Positions 24,309-34,272 of a stretch of DNA of 39,129 bases are shown piece after piece. Origin of the DNA: Burkholderiaceae bacterium (GTDB taxonomy: Bacteria; Pseudomonadota; Gammaproteobacteria; Burkholderiales; Burkholderiaceae_D); NCBI GenBank assembly GCA_023653025.1, contig JAMNXS010000022.1, forward strand, positions 1 to 39,129, given 5' to 3'. The stretch's first letter is position 1; each line of letters opens with the position of its first letter. Position numbers and translations under genes: made by a program. The notes under the pieces were generated by a model, which did not search any database, was not told the DNA's origin, and saw only the letters and a program-made list of their open reading frames with translations.

Positions 24309-25499
24309 ATGCAATTCAAGCGTTTCTCCGACCTCGTCCGTCAAGACCAATTGCGCGGCAAGCGCGTGTTCATTCGCGCCGATCTCAACGTGCCGCAGGA
24401 CGATGCCGGCAACATCACCGAAGACACCCGCATCCGCGCGTCGGTCCCGGCAATACAGGCGGCGCTCGGCGCCGGTGCGGCGGTGATGGTCACGTCCCAT
24501 CTCGGCCGCCCGACCGAGGGCGAGTTCAAGCCGGAAGACACGCTGGCGCCGGTCGCCGCGCGCCTGTCCGAACTGCTCGGCCAGCCGGTCGTGCTGAAGT
24601 CGAACTGGGTCGATGGCGTGGCTGTCGCGCCGGGCGAGGTCGTGCTGCTCGAAAACTGCCGCGTCAACCCGGGCGAGAAGAAAAACAGCGACGAGCTCGC
24701 ACAGAAGATGGCGAAGCTGTGCGACGTCTACGTAAACGACGCCTTCGGCACCGCGCACCGCGCCGAGGCCACCACGCACGGCATCGCGAAATTCGCGCCG
24801 GTCGCCTGCGCCGGCCCGCTGCTGGCAGCCGAACTCGATGCGCTCGGCAAGGCGCTGGGCCAGCCGGCGCGTCCGCTGGCGGCCATCGTCGCTGGCTCGA
24901 AGGTGTCGACCAAGCTCACCATCCTCAAAACCCTGGCCGACAAAGTCGATCGCCTGATCGTCGGCGGCGGCATCGCCAACACCTTCATGCTGGCCGCCGG
25001 CCTGAACATCGGCAAGTCGCTGGCCGAGGCCGAGCTGGTCGGCGAGGCGAAGGCCATCATCGACATGATGGCCGCGCGCGGCGCGAGCGTGCCGATTCCG
25101 ACCGACGTCGTCTGCGCGAAAGAGTTCGCACCCACCGCCGCGGCGACCGTCAAGCCGGTGGCCGAGGTGGCCGACGACGATCTGATCCTCGACATCGGCC
25201 CCGAGACGGCCAAGGCGCTCGCCGCCCAGTTGCTCGATGCCGGTACCATCGTCTGGAACGGGCCGGTCGGCGTGTTCGAATTCGACCAGTTCGGCCACGG
25301 CACGAAGACGCTGGCCATGGCCATTGCCGAGTCGAGCGGCTTTTCGATTGCCGGCGGCGGCGACACCCTGGCCGCCATCGCGAAATACGGCATTGCCGAC
25401 CGCGTCGGCTACATCTCCACCGGCGGCGGCGCCTTCCTCGAGTTCCTCGAAGGGAAAGTGCTGCCGGCGGTCGACATCCTTGCCCAACGGGCGAACTGA
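24309..25499 (+). CDS. pgk: Phosphoglycerate kinase
   Basis: The 396-residue enzyme moves the 1-phosphate of 1,3-bisphosphoglycerate to ADP. Family patterns are complete: [12 protein letters not shown] near residue 20, [33 protein letters not shown], and the C-terminal [11 protein letters not shown] and [14 protein letters not shown]. It leads a co-directional glycolytic set with pyk (7-nt gap) and fba. Confidence 0.97.
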   Translation: MQFKRFSDLVRQDQLRGKRVFIRADLNVPQDDAGNITEDTRIRASVPAIQAALGAGAAVMVTSHLGRPTEGEFKPEDTLAPVAARLSELLGQPVVLKSNWVDGVAVAPGEVVLLENCRVNPGEKKNSDELAQKMAKLCDVYVNDAFGTAHRAEATTHGIAKFAPVACAGPLLAAELDALGKALGQPARPLAAIVAGSKVSTKLTILKTLADKVDRLIVGGGIANTFMLAAGLNIGKSLAEAELVGEAKAIIDMMAARGASVPIPTDVVCAKEFAPTAAATVKPVAEVADDDLILDIGPETAKALAAQLLDAGTIVWNGPVGVFEFDQFGHGTKTLAMAIAESSGFSIAGGGDTLAAIAKYGIADRVGYISTGGGAFLEFLEGKVLPAVDILAQRAN

Positions 25500-25506
25500 G
25501 GAATCC

Positions 25507-26943
25507 ATGAAACCACGCGCCACCAAGATCGTCGCCACCATCGGCCCCGCATCGAGCACTCCCGACGTGCTGACGCGGATGATCGCCGCCGGCGTCGATG
25601 TGGTGCGCCTGAATTTCTCCCACGGCAAGGCCGACGACCATGTCGCCCGCGCGCAGATGGTGCGCGACGCCGCCACCGCCTGCGGCCGCGAGGTCGCGAT
25701 CATGGCCGACCTGCAGGGCCCGAAGATCCGCGTCGGCAAATTCGTCGAAGGCAAGGTCGAGCTGGTCAAGGGAGAGCCCTTCATCCTCGACGCCGACTGC
25801 GAGCTCGGCGACCGGCAGCGCGTCGGCCTCGACTACAAGGAACTGCCGAAGGACCTGAAGCCTGGCGACGTGCTGCTGCTCAACGACGGCCTGATTGTGC
25901 TGACCGTCGACCGCGTCGTCGGCAGCGCGATCTTCACCACCGTGAAGGTGGGTGGCGAGCTGTCGAACAACAAGGGCATCAACAAGCAGGGCGGCGGCCT
26001 GTCGGCGCCGGCGCTGACGGCCAAGGACATGGAGGACATCAAGACCGCGATGCGGCTCGGCGCCGACTACGTCGCCGTCTCCTTTCCGAAGAGCGCGACC
26101 GACATGGCGATGGCGCGCCAGCTGGCTACCATTGCCGGCGAAGCCCACGGCCGCAAGCCAAAGATGATCGCCAAGATCGAGCGCGCCGAGGCCATTCCCC
26201 GCCTGCAGGAAATCCTCGACGCCTCCGACGGCATCATGGTTGCGCGCGGCGATCTCGCGGTCGAAGTCGGCAATGCCGCCGTGCCGGCGCTGCAGAAGCG
26301 CATGATCCGCATGGCGCGCGCGTCGAACAAGCTGGTGATCACCGCGACCCAGATGATGGAGTCGATGATCCTGAATGCGGTGCCGACACGCGCCGAGGTA
26401 TCCGACGTCGCCAACGCCGTGCTGGATGGCACCGACGCCGTGATGGCCTCGGCCGAGACCGCCGCGGGCAAGTACCCGGTCGAGACCGTCGAGACCATGG
26501 TCGCCGTCTGCGCGGAAGCCGAGAAGTCCGAGCATACGTCGCTCGACACCGATTTCGTCAACGTGACCTTCACCCGCATCGACCAGTCGATCGCCTACGG
26601 CGCGCTGTTCACCGCGCACCACCTGCGCGCGCGCGCCATCGTCGCGCTTACCGAGTCGGGCTCGACCGCGCTCTGGATGAGTCGGCACAACATCGAGACG
26701 CCGATCTACGCGATGACGCCCAACCTCGCCACACAGCGCGAGGCGGCATTGTTCCGCAACGTGCATACGCTCGAACTGGCGCGTTCGCAAGACCGCGAGG
26801 CGGTGCTGGGCGAGGTGGAAAAATTGTTGCTGGCCAAGGGGCTGGTAAAGAAAGATGACATGATCGTCGTGACCTGGGGCGAGCCGATGGGGCAGACCGG
26901 CGGTACCAATGCCCTGAAGATCACGAAGATCGGCGAACGGTAA
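25507..26943 (+). CDS. pyk: Pyruvate kinase
   Basis: The 478-residue enzyme makes pyruvate and ATP from phosphoenolpyruvate and ADP. It starts [17 protein letters not shown], has [26 protein letters not shown], the active-site [17 protein letters not shown] and [11 protein letters not shown], then ATQMMESM and a C-terminal domain to 478. It follows pgk by 7 nt with the ATG at 25507 and is 19 nt before fba. Confidence 0.97.
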   Translation: MKPRATKIVATIGPASSTPDVLTRMIAAGVDVVRLNFSHGKADDHVARAQMVRDAATACGREVAIMADLQGPKIRVGKFVEGKVELVKGEPFILDADCELGDRQRVGLDYKELPKDLKPGDVLLLNDGLIVLTVDRVVGSAIFTTVKVGGELSNNKGINKQGGGLSAPALTAKDMEDIKTAMRLGADYVAVSFPKSATDMAMARQLATIAGEAHGRKPKMIAKIERAEAIPRLQEILDASDGIMVARGDLAVEVGNAAVPALQKRMIRMARASNKLVITATQMMESMILNAVPTRAEVSDVANAVLDGTDAVMASAETAAGKYPVETVETMVAVCAEAEKSEHTSLDTDFVNVTFTRIDQSIAYGALFTAHHLRARAIVALTESGSTALWMSRHNIETPIYAMTPNLATQREAALFRNVHTLELARSQDREAVLGEVEKLLLAKGLVKKDDMIVVTWGEPMGQTGGTNALKITKIGER

Positions 26944-26962
26944 TTCATTTCAGGAGATAGCA

Positions 26963-28027
26963 ATGCCTCTCGTATCCATGCGCCAGCTGCTCGACCATGC
27001 CGCCGAAAACGGCTACGGGCTGCCGGCCTTCAACGTGAACAATCTCGAGCAGGTGACCGCGATCATGCAGGCGGCCGACGAGGTCGGCGCGCCGGTGATC
27101 ATGCAGGCCTCGGCCGGCGCGCGCAAATATGCGGGCGAAGCCTTCCTGCGCCAACTGATCGAGGCAGCGGTCGAAGCGTATCCACACATTCCGGTCGTCA
27201 TGCACCAGGACCACGGCCAGTCGCCGGCGGTCTGCATGGCCGCGATCAAGTCGGGCTTCACGTCGGTGATGATGGATGGCTCGCTGATGGAAGACGGCAA
27301 GTCCGTCGCGTCCTACGAGTACAACGTCGAAGTGTCGAGGAAGGTGGTCGAGTTTTCGCACGCGATCGGCGTCACGGTGGAGGCCGAGCTGGGCGTGCTG
27401 GGCTCGCTCGAGACCATGAAGGGCGACAAGGAAGACGGCCATGGCGCCGAGGGCACGATGACCCGCGAGCAGCTGCTGACCGACGTCGACCAGGCCGCCG
27501 ACTTCGTGCGCCAGACCCAGTGCGACGCGCTCGCCATCGCGATCGGCACCTCCCACGGCGCCTACAAGTTTTCGCGCAAGCCGACCGGCGACATCCTCGC
27601 CATCGACCGCATCCGGGAAATCCACGCGCGCATCCCGAACACCCATCTGGTGATGCACGGTTCGTCGTCGGTGCCGCAGGAACTGCTGGCCGAGATCCGC
27701 CAGTTCGGTGGCGACATGAAGGAAACCTACGGCGTACCGGTCGAGGAGATCCAGGAAGGCATCAAGCATGGCGTGCGCAAGATCAACATCGATACCGACA
27801 TTCGTCTGGCGATGACGGCCGCGATCCGCCGCTACCTGTCCGAGAACCCGTCCAAGTTCGACCCGCGCGACTACCTGAAGCCGGCGCGCGAAGCGGCCAA
27901 GCTGATCTGCAAGGCGCGCTACCTGTCGTTCGGCTGCGAGGGCCAGGCCGGCAAGATCAAGCCGGTGCCGTTGGAGAAGGTGGCCGAGCGCTACAAGAAG
28001 GGCGAGCTGGCGCAGCTGGTGAAGTAA
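26963..28027 (+). CDS. fba: Fructose-bisphosphate aldolase, class II
   Basis: The 354-residue zinc-dependent aldolase splits fructose 1,6-bisphosphate to two triose phosphates. It has [11 protein letters not shown] at the start, [13 protein letters not shown] with the catalytic Asp and zinc His, [22 protein letters not shown] with a zinc His, and [11 protein letters not shown] with the next His and the GSS phosphate loop. AGGAG lies 8 nt before the ATG. It closes the glycolytic set and is followed by two repeat types. Confidence 0.97.
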   Translation: MPLVSMRQLLDHAAENGYGLPAFNVNNLEQVTAIMQAADEVGAPVIMQASAGARKYAGEAFLRQLIEAAVEAYPHIPVVMHQDHGQSPAVCMAAIKSGFTSVMMDGSLMEDGKSVASYEYNVEVSRKVVEFSHAIGVTVEAELGVLGSLETMKGDKEDGHGAEGTMTREQLLTDVDQAADFVRQTQCDALAIAIGTSHGAYKFSRKPTGDILAIDRIREIHARIPNTHLVMHGSSSVPQELLAEIRQFGGDMKETYGVPVEEIQEGIKHGVRKINIDTDIRLAMTAAIRRYLSENPSKFDPRDYLKPAREAAKLICKARYLSFGCEGQAGKIKPVPLEKVAERYKKGELAQLVK

Positions 28028-28051
28028 CTCGCTGTACTGCAGCATGCGTTG

Positions 28052-28130
28052 TGGATCCCAGCTTGCGCTGGGATGACGTGTTCAAGGCCGTCAGCCTCGA
28101 TACAGTCATCCCAGCGCACGCCGGGATCCA
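28052..28130. repeat. Inverted pair of ATCCCAGC-type hairpin repeats
   Basis: Two copies of a 26-27 bp element lie 25 nt after the fba stop: 28052-28078 and, inverted, 28105-28130. Each is itself a small hairpin (ATCCCAGC with GCTGGGAT, loop TTGC or GCAC; one mismatch in the second), and the pair could form a long cruciform or a transcript 3' hairpin. This is a dispersed repeat type unlike the GGCGGAT family. Confidence 0.88.
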
Positions 28131-28186
28131 CTTTTAACTTGCTGATGACCTCCAAATACGGGCATTGGCCCAATTGAATCAAGCGC

Positions 28187-28219
28187 CGTAGGGCGGATAG
28201 AGCGCAGCGAAATCCGCCG
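28187..28219 (+). repeat. REP-like unit 6, single copy
   Basis: One forward unit with GGCGGAT and ATCCGCC arms lies 17 nt before the purC start. It is the only locus in the window with an unpaired unit. Confidence 0.9.
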
Positions 28220-28236
28220 CCACTCAGGTTGAACCC

Positions 28237-29133
28237 ATGAACAGTCTCTACCAATCCACCATCACCTCCCTCCCGCTGCTCGGCCGCGGCAAGGTGCGCG
28301 ACAACTACGCGGTCGGCGACGACAGGATCCTGATCGTCACCAGCGACCGCCTGTCCGCTTTCGATGTGGTGATGAACGAGCCCATCCCGGCCAAGGGCAA
28401 GGTGCTGAACCAGATGTCGGATTTCTGGTTCGACAAGCTCGGCCACATCGTGCCGAACCACCTGACCGGCGTGGCGCCCGAGAGCGTGGTCGCGCCGGAC
28501 GAGGTCGAGCAGGTGCGCGGCCGCGCGGTGGTGGCCAAGCGCTTGAAGCCCATCCTGGTCGAGGCGGTCGTGCGCGGCTACCTGATCGGCTCCGGCTGGA
28601 AGGATTACCAGGGCAGCGGCGCGGTGTGCGGTATCCCGCTGCCGGCCGGGCTGAAGCTCGCGGCGAAACTGCCGCAGCCGATCTTCACGCCGGCGGCCAA
28701 GGCCGACATCGGCGAGCATGACGAGAACATCAGCTTCGACGAGATGACGCATCGTATCGGCCGCGAGCTCGCCGAGCAGATGCGCGACGTCAGCATCCGC
28801 CTGTACCAGGCCGCGGCCGACTACGCGGCAACGAAGGGCATCATCATCGCCGACACCAAGTTCGAGTTCGGCCTCGACGACCACGGCACGCTGCACCTGA
28901 TGGACGAGGTCCTGACTGCCGACTCCTCCCGTTTCTGGCCGGCCGACTCCTACACCGAAGGCATCTCGCCGCCGTCGTTCGACAAGCAATTCGTGCGAGA
29001 CTATCTCGAGACGCTGAAGGACTGGAACAAGACCGCGCCGGCGCCGGCATTGCCGGCCGATGTCATCGAAAAAACCGGCGCAAAGTACCGCGAGGCACTG
29101 CAGCGCCTGACCGGCAACGAGCTGAAGGACTGA
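28237..29133 (+). CDS. purC: Phosphoribosylaminoimidazole-succinocarboxamide synthase
   Basis: The 298-residue enzyme joins CAIR and aspartate with ATP in purine synthesis (SAICAR synthase). It has [19 protein letters not shown] near the N-terminus, [30 protein letters not shown], and DTKFEFGLD and [13 protein letters not shown] toward the C-terminus. It is the long betaproteobacterial/eukaryotic-like form. Its stop overlaps the purE start. Confidence 0.97.
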   Translation: MNSLYQSTITSLPLLGRGKVRDNYAVGDDRILIVTSDRLSAFDVVMNEPIPAKGKVLNQMSDFWFDKLGHIVPNHLTGVAPESVVAPDEVEQVRGRAVVAKRLKPILVEAVVRGYLIGSGWKDYQGSGAVCGIPLPAGLKLAAKLPQPIFTPAAKADIGEHDENISFDEMTHRIGRELAEQMRDVSIRLYQAAADYAATKGIIIADTKFEFGLDDHGTLHLMDEVLTADSSRFWPADSYTEGISPPSFDKQFVRDYLETLKDWNKTAPAPALPADVIEKTGAKYREALQRLTGNELKD

Positions 29134-29645
29134 TGATGAGCGATGCGAACAAGCCCGCGGTGTCCCCGCTGGTCGGCGTGGTGATGGGATCCTCGTCCGA
29201 CTGGGACGTGATGCAGCACGCGGTCGAGATGTTGAAGGAGTTCGGCATACCGCACGAGGCGCAGGTGATCTCCGCGCACCGCATGCCGGACCAGATGTTC
29301 GCCTACGCGAAGTCGGCCCGCGAGCGCGGCCTGCGCGCGATCATCGCCGGCGCCGGCGGCGCGGCGCACCTGCCCGGCATGATCGCCGCGCAGACCATCG
29401 TGCCGGTGCTCGGCGTGCCGGTGCCGTCGAAGTACCTGCGCGGCGAGGATTCGCTGCTGTCCATCGTCCAGATGCCCAAGGGCATACCGGTGGCCACCTT
29501 CGCCATCGGCGAGGCCGGCGCCGCCAATGCCGCGCTGTCGGCGATTGCGATGATCGCGGTCGACGACGCCGCCGTCGCCGAGAAGCTGACGGCATTCCGC
29601 CAGCGGCAGACCGCTGCCGCACAGGCGATGACGCTTCCTGTTTGA
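29133..29645 (+). CDS. purE: N5-carboxyaminoimidazole ribonucleotide mutase
   Basis: The 170-residue class I PurE moves the carboxyl of N5-CAIR to C4. [39 protein letters not shown] and [19 protein letters not shown] are the full set of active-site patterns. The first of two ATG codons (29133 and 29136) overlaps the purC stop. It precedes purK, its pathway partner, by 23 nt. Confidence 0.96.
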   Translation: MMSDANKPAVSPLVGVVMGSSSDWDVMQHAVEMLKEFGIPHEAQVISAHRMPDQMFAYAKSARERGLRAIIAGAGGAAHLPGMIAAQTIVPVLGVPVPSKYLRGEDSLLSIVQMPKGIPVATFAIGEAGAANAALSAIAMIAVDDAAVAEKLTAFRQRQTAAAQAMTLPV

Positions 29646-29668
29646 TTTCCCCGCACGAGTTTGCCGGC

Positions 29669-30868
29669 ATGACCCAAAGCGATTCTGACGATAGTTTCCT
29701 TCCCTCTGCCACGGCGCCGACCTGGCTGGGCGTGATGGGCGGCGGCCAGCTCGGCCGCATGTTCGCGCACGCTGCGCAGGCCATGGGCTACAAGGTCGCC
29801 GTGCTCGAGCCGGCGCGGGACTGTCCTGCCGGCCATGCGGCCGATCATCTGCTGGTGGCCGGCTACACCGATGCCGTTGCGCTCAACGAACTCGGCGAGC
29901 AGTGCGTCGCGGTCACCACCGAATTCGAGAACGTGCCGGCCGACAGCCTCGCGCGGCTGGCCGAGCAGGCTTTCGTCGCGCCGTCGTCGGCGGCCGTGTC
30001 GGTCGCGCAGGACCGGCTGGTCGAGAAGCGCTTCTTCACCGATTGCGCGCGCCAGTCCGGCGTGCCGCCGGCGCCGCATGCGGCGGTCGGCGCCGAGGCC
30101 GACATCGATGCGCTGCCGGACGACCTGTTCCCCGGCATCCTGAAGACCGCGCGCATGGGCTACGACGGCAAGGGACAGGTGCGCGTGAACTCGCGCGACG
30201 AGGTCCGCGCCGCGTTCGCGCAGATGCAGGGCGTGGCCTGCGTGCTCGAAAAAATGCTGCCGCTGGCTTACGAAGTGTCGGTGCTGGCCGCGCGCGGCGC
30301 CGACGGGCAGGCGGTCGTTTACCCGATCGCCGAGAATGTCCACCGCGACGGCATCCTGTTCACCACCACCGTGCCGGGGCCGAACGTCTCCGCCGATTGC
30401 GCGAAACATGCGCAGGCGGCGGCGCTGCAGATCATCGCGCGCCTCGACTATGTGGGCGTGCTGTGCATAGAATTTTTCGTGCTGAAAGACGGCTCGCTGG
30501 TCGTCAACGAAATGGCGCCGCGCCCGCACAACAGCGGCCACTACACGATCGATGCCTGCGTCACCAGCCAGTTCGCGCAGCAGGCGCGCGCGATGGCGCG
30601 GCTGCCGCTGGGCGATGCGCGCCAGCATTCGCCGGCCGTCATGCTCAATATCCTCGGCGACCTGTGGTTCGCCGACGGCTCCGACACGCAGCGCGAGCCC
30701 GCATGGGCGCAGGTGCTCGCGCTGCCCGGCGCCAACCTGCACCTGTACGGCAAGGACGATCCGCGCCGCGGCCGCAAGATGGGGCACGTGACCTTCGTCG
30801 CCGCCACGTTGGCCGACGCGCAGAAGCACTTCAACGACGCCTGCCGCATTCTTGGCATTGCCGCCTGA
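29669..30868 (+). CDS. purK: N5-carboxyaminoimidazole ribonucleotide synthase
   Basis: The 399-residue ATP-grasp enzyme carboxylates AIR with bicarbonate and ATP to give N5-CAIR for PurE. Family patterns: [59 protein letters not shown] and [17 protein letters not shown]. The frame is open to a TTG at 29642, but the ATG at 29669 gives the better start. Its TGA overlaps a 5-codon mini-ORF leading to sua5. Confidence 0.96.
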   Translation: MTQSDSDDSFLPSATAPTWLGVMGGGQLGRMFAHAAQAMGYKVAVLEPARDCPAGHAADHLLVAGYTDAVALNELGEQCVAVTTEFENVPADSLARLAEQAFVAPSSAAVSVAQDRLVEKRFFTDCARQSGVPPAPHAAVGAEADIDALPDDLFPGILKTARMGYDGKGQVRVNSRDEVRAAFAQMQGVACVLEKMLPLAYEVSVLAARGADGQAVVYPIAENVHRDGILFTTTVPGPNVSADCAKHAQAAALQIIARLDYVGVLCIEFFVLKDGSLVVNEMAPRPHNSGHYTIDACVTSQFAQQARAMARLPLGDARQHSPAVMLNILGDLWFADGSDTQREPAWAQVLALPGANLHLYGKDDPRRGRKMGHVTFVAATLADAQKHFNDACRILGIAA

Positions 30869-30885
30869 TGGACCGCGACGCCTGA
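30868..30885 (+). other. Five-codon mini-ORF linking purK and sua5
   Basis: ATG at 30868-30870 overlaps the purK TGA (30866-30868) and reads M-D-R-D-A before TGA at 30883-30885, whose last base is the first base of the sua5 ATG. A 12-bp sequence GCCTGATGGACC occurs twice here (30863-30874 and 30880-30891), so it arose by a 17-bp duplication of the original stop/start junction. Confidence 0.55.
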
Positions 30886-31856
30886 TGGACCTCGAAGCGA
30901 TCAGCGCGGCCGCCAGGCTGCTCGAGGCCGGCCGGCTGGTCGGCATGCCGACCGAGACCGTCTACGGCCTGGCGGCTGACGCCAGCAACCCGGACGCCGT
31001 AGCCGCGATCTTCGCCGCGAAGGGACGGCCGTCGAACCACCCGGTGATCGTGCATGTCGCGCGCGGCGCCGACCTGTCGCGCTGGGCGGCCGAGGTGCCG
31101 CCCGAAGCGAAAAAACTGATCGATGCCTTCTGGCCGGGACCGCTGACGCTGATCCTCAAGCGCGCCGCGAGCGTGCCTGCGGCCGTCACCGGCGGGCAGG
31201 ACTCGGTCGGATTGCGCTGTCCCGCGCATCCGGTCGCGCAGGCGCTGCTCCACGAGTTCAGGCAGGGGCAGGGCGGCCTTGCCGCGCCGTCGGCAAACCG
31301 CTTCGGCCGCGTCAGCCCGACCACCGCGCAGCATGTGATCGACGAATTCGGCGCGCCGGGTGACGGGCCGCTGGCGGCCGTGCTGGAGGGCGGTTCGTGC
31401 GATGTCGGCATCGAATCGACGATCGTGGACCTGACGCGGCTCGACACGCTCGGACCGGTGCTGCTGCGGCCCGGGCAGGTCAGTGCCGCACAGCTCGAAC
31501 AGGCGCTCGGCCTGCCGCTGGCCTTGCCCGACCGCGCCGCGCCGCGCGTCTCCGGCAGCCTTGACGCGCACTACGCCCCCACGACGCCGGTGGCGCTGGC
31601 GGCCTCAGCCGATGTCGAGCGCATAGCCGGCGCCCTGCAGGCGAAGGGGAAACGTGTGGTGACGCTGCGCTGCACTGGCGACGCGCACGCCTACGCGCAT
31701 GCGCTGTACGCCAACCTGCGCGCGCTCGACCGCGACGGGGCAAATCTCATTCTCGTCGAACAGCCACCGCAGGATCCCGCATGGCAGGGCGTCAACGATC
31801 GCCTGCGGCGGGCGGCATACGATTCGGCGGGGGTGGTGGAGCGCTTGCTGGGGTGA
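30885..31856 (+). CDS. L-threonylcarbamoyladenylate synthase (long Sua5 form)
   Basis: The 323-residue protein makes threonylcarbamoyl-AMP from threonine, bicarbonate and ATP for the t6A37 tRNA modification. The YrdC domain fills the first 200 residues: GMPTETVYGLAADAS, KGRPSNHPVIVHV, WPGPLTLIL, GLRCPAHPVAQAL, PSANRFGRVSPTTAQHV and the later LRPGQVS. The last 120 residues form the Sua5 C-terminal domain after a linker with SGSLDAHYAPTTPV. The ATG overlaps the TGA of the mini-ORF. TcdA, a later enzyme on the same tRNA base, is at 37572. Followed by repeat array 7. Confidence 0.94.
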   Translation: MDLEAISAAARLLEAGRLVGMPTETVYGLAADASNPDAVAAIFAAKGRPSNHPVIVHVARGADLSRWAAEVPPEAKKLIDAFWPGPLTLILKRAASVPAAVTGGQDSVGLRCPAHPVAQALLHEFRQGQGGLAAPSANRFGRVSPTTAQHVIDEFGAPGDGPLAAVLEGGSCDVGIESTIVDLTRLDTLGPVLLRPGQVSAAQLEQALGLPLALPDRAAPRVSGSLDAHYAPTTPVALAASADVERIAGALQAKGKRVVTLRCTGDAHAYAHALYANLRALDRDGANLILVEQPPQDPAWQGVNDRLRRAAYDSAGVVERLLG

Positions 31857-31864
31857 CAGGGTGA

Positions 31865-32234
31865 TGGCGGATTTCGCTGCGCTCTATCCGCCCTACGAAA
31901 CTCGCCAGGTCGCGTCGTCCGCCCCCGTCACACCGTGAAATCCGCCATGCGGCTCCACCTGTCCCTCGTCACACCGTGAAATCCGCCATGCGGCTCCACC
32001 TGTCCCTCGTCACGCCGAGAAACCCTCCATTGCGCTCCGTCTGCTCTTCGTCACGCCGGAAGACCCGTAGGGCGGATAGAGCGCAGCGAAATCCGCCACA
32101 GCGCACCACCCACCTCCTCACGCCGGAAGACCCGTAGGGCGGATAGAGCGCAGCGAAATCCGCCACAGCGCGCCACCCACCTCCTCATGCCGGAAGACCC
32201 GTAGGGCGGATAGAGCCGAAGGCGAAATCCGCCA
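31865..32234. repeat. REP-like array 7 with a 41-bp tandem insert
   Basis: A reverse unit (31865-31897) begins 8 nt past the sua5 stop. Forward units follow at 32066-32098, 32133-32165 and 32200-32234 with an exact 67-bp period; the last has the inner variant GCCGAAGGC. Between the reverse and forward parts lies a separate 41-bp tandem: 31927-31967, 31968-32008 and a degenerate third copy 32009-32049. The first two contain GTGAAATCCGCC, so the 41-mer may derive from a broken unit. Nothing else is seen in 31857-32242. Confidence 0.93.
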
Positions 32235-32242
32235 TGGCCCTG

Positions 32243-32749
32243 CTACCCCTCCACCTGCGCAAACCGGCTCCCATGAAACACCAGCGCCGGTTTCTTCTCG
32301 AACGCACAACGCTCGACCTCGCCGACGAAGATCACATGGTCGCCCTCCGGGTAGCGGCTACGGTTGTGGCATTCGAACCAGGCCGATACGCCGCTCAGTA
32401 TCGGCAACCCGGTCTGCGACAGTTCGTAATCGACCCCGTCGAAACGGTCGTCGATGCGGCTGGCGAAGCGCTCGGCCAGCCAGGCCTGGTCGCCGGACAG
32501 CACATTGATCACGTAGTGTGTATTGCCTGAAAACAGTGGCAGGCTGCGCGAAGCGCCGCCGAGGCTCCACAGCACCAGCGGCGGCGTCAGCGACACCGAA
32601 TTGAACGAGCTGGCGGTCAGGCCGAAGAAACCGCCGCTCTCGTCGCGCGTGGTAATGATGGTCACGCCGGTGGCAAACCGGGACAGGGCAGCGCGGAAGT
32701 GCGTGGCGTCGAACTCCGGTTCGGCCGCGCGGGAGAGGGGGGGGAGCAT
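32243..32749 (-). CDS. Flavin reductase family protein
   Basis: The 168-residue protein has an FMN-binding split barrel: FRAALSRFATGVTIITTRD, GLTASSFNSVSLTPPLVLWS and VINVLSGDQAWLAERFA are the family patterns, and the C-terminus has DHVIFVGEVERC. Such proteins reduce FMN or FAD with NAD(P)H, often for a two-component monooxygenase; no oxygenase gene is nearby. The ATG at 32749 is chosen because the extra N-terminal residues of the longer frame are not family-like. Divergent from the next gene. Confidence 0.87.
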   Translation of the reverse strand: MLPPLSRAAEPEFDATHFRAALSRFATGVTIITTRDESGGFFGLTASSFNSVSLTPPLVLWSLGGASRSLPLFSGNTHYVINVLSGDQAWLAERFASRIDDRFDGVDYELSQTGLPILSGVSAWFECHNRSRYPEGDHVIFVGEVERCAFEKKPALVFHGSRFAQVEG

Positions 32750-32824
32750 GATGGCAATCGGGTATCGAATCCCCGAATTATGCCGAAAAAGCCTTTTCCC
32801 GGCGGAAGCCGGCGACATCTTGCG

Positions 32825-32830
32825 TAGAAT
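32825..32830 (+). promoter_or_regulatory. Putative -10 element of the AMP-binding-like gene
   Basis: TAGAAT is followed after 7 nt by the ATG at 32838 without a Shine-Dalgarno sequence, as in a leaderless transcript. Confidence 0.3.
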
Positions 32831-32837
32831 CACGGCT

Positions 32838-33482
32838 ATGGAGACTCACCATTATTCGATGCTGGCGCTGCTGCAATCGCATGCGACCACGCACAACGAT
32901 CAGCTCACGCACCTGCTGCCCGTGCGCGACATCACCTACCGCCGGCTGTGGTCACGCATCGAGCGCGGCTCGGCCAGGCTGCAGGGCGAGTGGGACGTAC
33001 GGCCCGGCGACCTCGTCGCCTACGTCGGCAGCGGTCATCCGGACGCGATCGTCCTGTACTTCTCGCTGCTGCGCATCGGCGCGTCATTGCTGCCGCTGGA
33101 AGCCCTGCCGGCCGACGCTGTGCAGCGCACGCTCGACGCACACCGGCCGGTGCTGGCCGTGCATGACGACGGCGTGTTGTTCGACGCCGTGCCGGCGCGC
33201 CGGCTGGAAGACCTGCTCGCGCTCTGGAGCCATCATGACCCGGTCGTGGTCGACGACGACATGACCCGCCGCGCGCTGTGGCTGCCCGACGGCGCAGGAC
33301 AGTGGCAGGCGAGCAGCCTGTTCGAGCTGTGCGCCGCACTGCCGCCGGCGCCGCGTTCGGGCTTCGTCAACGGGCGCATCTTCAGCGCGGATATCCTGTG
33401 CGATGTGGTGCTGCCGTCGTTGCGCGATGCGCAGCTGATGCGGTTTGCGGCGACGGAGGCGGTGGAGAGGACGAAGTCGTAG
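32838..33482 (+). CDS. Orphan protein resembling the N-terminal part of an AMP-dependent synthetase
   Basis: The 214-residue protein begins METHHYSMLALLQSHATTHN and has ITYRRLWSRIERGSARLQ, VRPGDLVAYVGSGHPDAIVLYFSLLRIGA and LPLEALPADAVQRTLDAHRP, the order found in the first 130 residues of acyl/aryl-AMP ligases. The P-loop-like TSGTTGxPK and later adenylation motifs are absent, so it cannot be a working ligase. The rest has no family I know (VVLPSLRDAQLMRFAATEA at the end). Either a truncated relative kept for another role or a decayed gene; the frame is intact. A -10-like motif lies 7 nt before its ATG. Confidence 0.7.
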   Translation: METHHYSMLALLQSHATTHNDQLTHLLPVRDITYRRLWSRIERGSARLQGEWDVRPGDLVAYVGSGHPDAIVLYFSLLRIGASLLPLEALPADAVQRTLDAHRPVLAVHDDGVLFDAVPARRLEDLLALWSHHDPVVVDDDMTRRALWLPDGAGQWQASSLFELCAALPPAPRSGFVNGRIFSADILCDVVLPSLRDAQLMRFAATEAVERTKS

Positions 33483-33505
33483 GGAAAGGTATTTCGGTCG
33501 GTTGA

Positions 33506-33646
33506 TGGCGGGTTTCGCTGCGCTCTACCCGCCCTACGGCGCTTCACGGGTTTTCCGGCGGGTTTCGCTGCGCTCTACCCGCCCTACGGCGATCAGGTAA
33601 GGCTTCTTCTAACCGTAGGGCGGGTAGAGCGCAGCGAAACCCGCCG
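33506..33646. repeat. REP-like array 8: three units of the GGGT/ACCC subtype
   Basis: Two reverse units (33506-33538 and 33556-33588; 50-bp step) face one forward unit (33614-33646). All have outer arms GCGGGT and ACCCGC with the inner GCGCAGC. It is the only array in which the left, reverse unit is the duplicated one. It starts 23 nt past the stop of the AMP-binding-like gene and lies upstream of msrA; 33647-33737 holds short remnants with AAACCCGCC. Confidence 0.93.
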
Positions 33647-33737
33647 TAAAACCGCCGCGAAACCCGCCATCCCCCCGCCAACAAGAACCGCGACACTGCG
33701 CTACATTAACCACCCATCACCACCACAGGAGCCCACC

Positions 33738-34268
33738 ATGTCCCCCGAAATCGCCACCCTCGGCGGCGGCTGCTTCTGGTGCACGGAAGCGGTCTATCAG
33801 GAACTGCACGGCGTGCAGTCGGTCGAGTCCGGCTACAGCGGCGGCCATGTCGTCAACCCGACTTACGAGCAGATCTGCGAAGGCACGACCGGCCATGCGG
33901 AAGTCGTGCGCGTGCATTTCGATCCGGCGCTTGTCAGCTACCGCGACGTGCTCGAGGTGTTCTTCACCATCCACGACCCCACCACGCCGAACCGTCAGGG
34001 CAATGACATCGGCACGCAGTACCGCTCGGTGATCTACGCCAACAGCGGCGAGCAGATGACGACCGCGCGGCAGGTGATTGCCGAGATGGCCCATGTCTGG
34101 GACGCGCCCATCGTCACCGAGCTGGCCGAGGCGCCGGTGTTCTACCGGGCCGAGGAATACCACCAAAATTATTTCGTCAACCACCCGTTGCAGTCATATT
34201 GCGTGTTCGTGGTCGCGCCGAAGGTGGCGAAGTTCAGGAAGGTGTTTGCGGAGAGGGTGCGGCGGTAA
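33738..34268 (+). CDS. msrA: Peptide-methionine (S)-S-oxide reductase
   Basis: The 176-residue enzyme repairs oxidised methionine. GGGCFWCTEAVYQ holds the catalytic Cys12 and Cys15, followed by GYSGGHVVNPTYEQICEGTTGHAE, FFTIHDPTTPNRQGND and YRAEEYHQNYF, the complete MsrA set. AGGAG lies 8 nt upstream of the ATG. A Cys near the C-terminus (SYCVFV) could act in recycling. It ends 4 nt before array 9. Confidence 0.97.
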   Translation: MSPEIATLGGGCFWCTEAVYQELHGVQSVESGYSGGHVVNPTYEQICEGTTGHAEVVRVHFDPALVSYRDVLEVFFTIHDPTTPNRQGNDIGTQYRSVIYANSGEQMTTARQVIAEMAHVWDAPIVTELAEAPVFYRAEEYHQNYFVNHPLQSYCVFVVAPKVAKFRKVFAERVRR

Positions 34269-34272
34269 GATT

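Noticed and set aside
28105-28140. Rho-independent terminator for fba
   Set aside because: The inverted pair could fold, but the T-run after it (CTTTTAAC) is short and the sequence is a dispersed repeat; termination here is possible but not supported enough to annotate.
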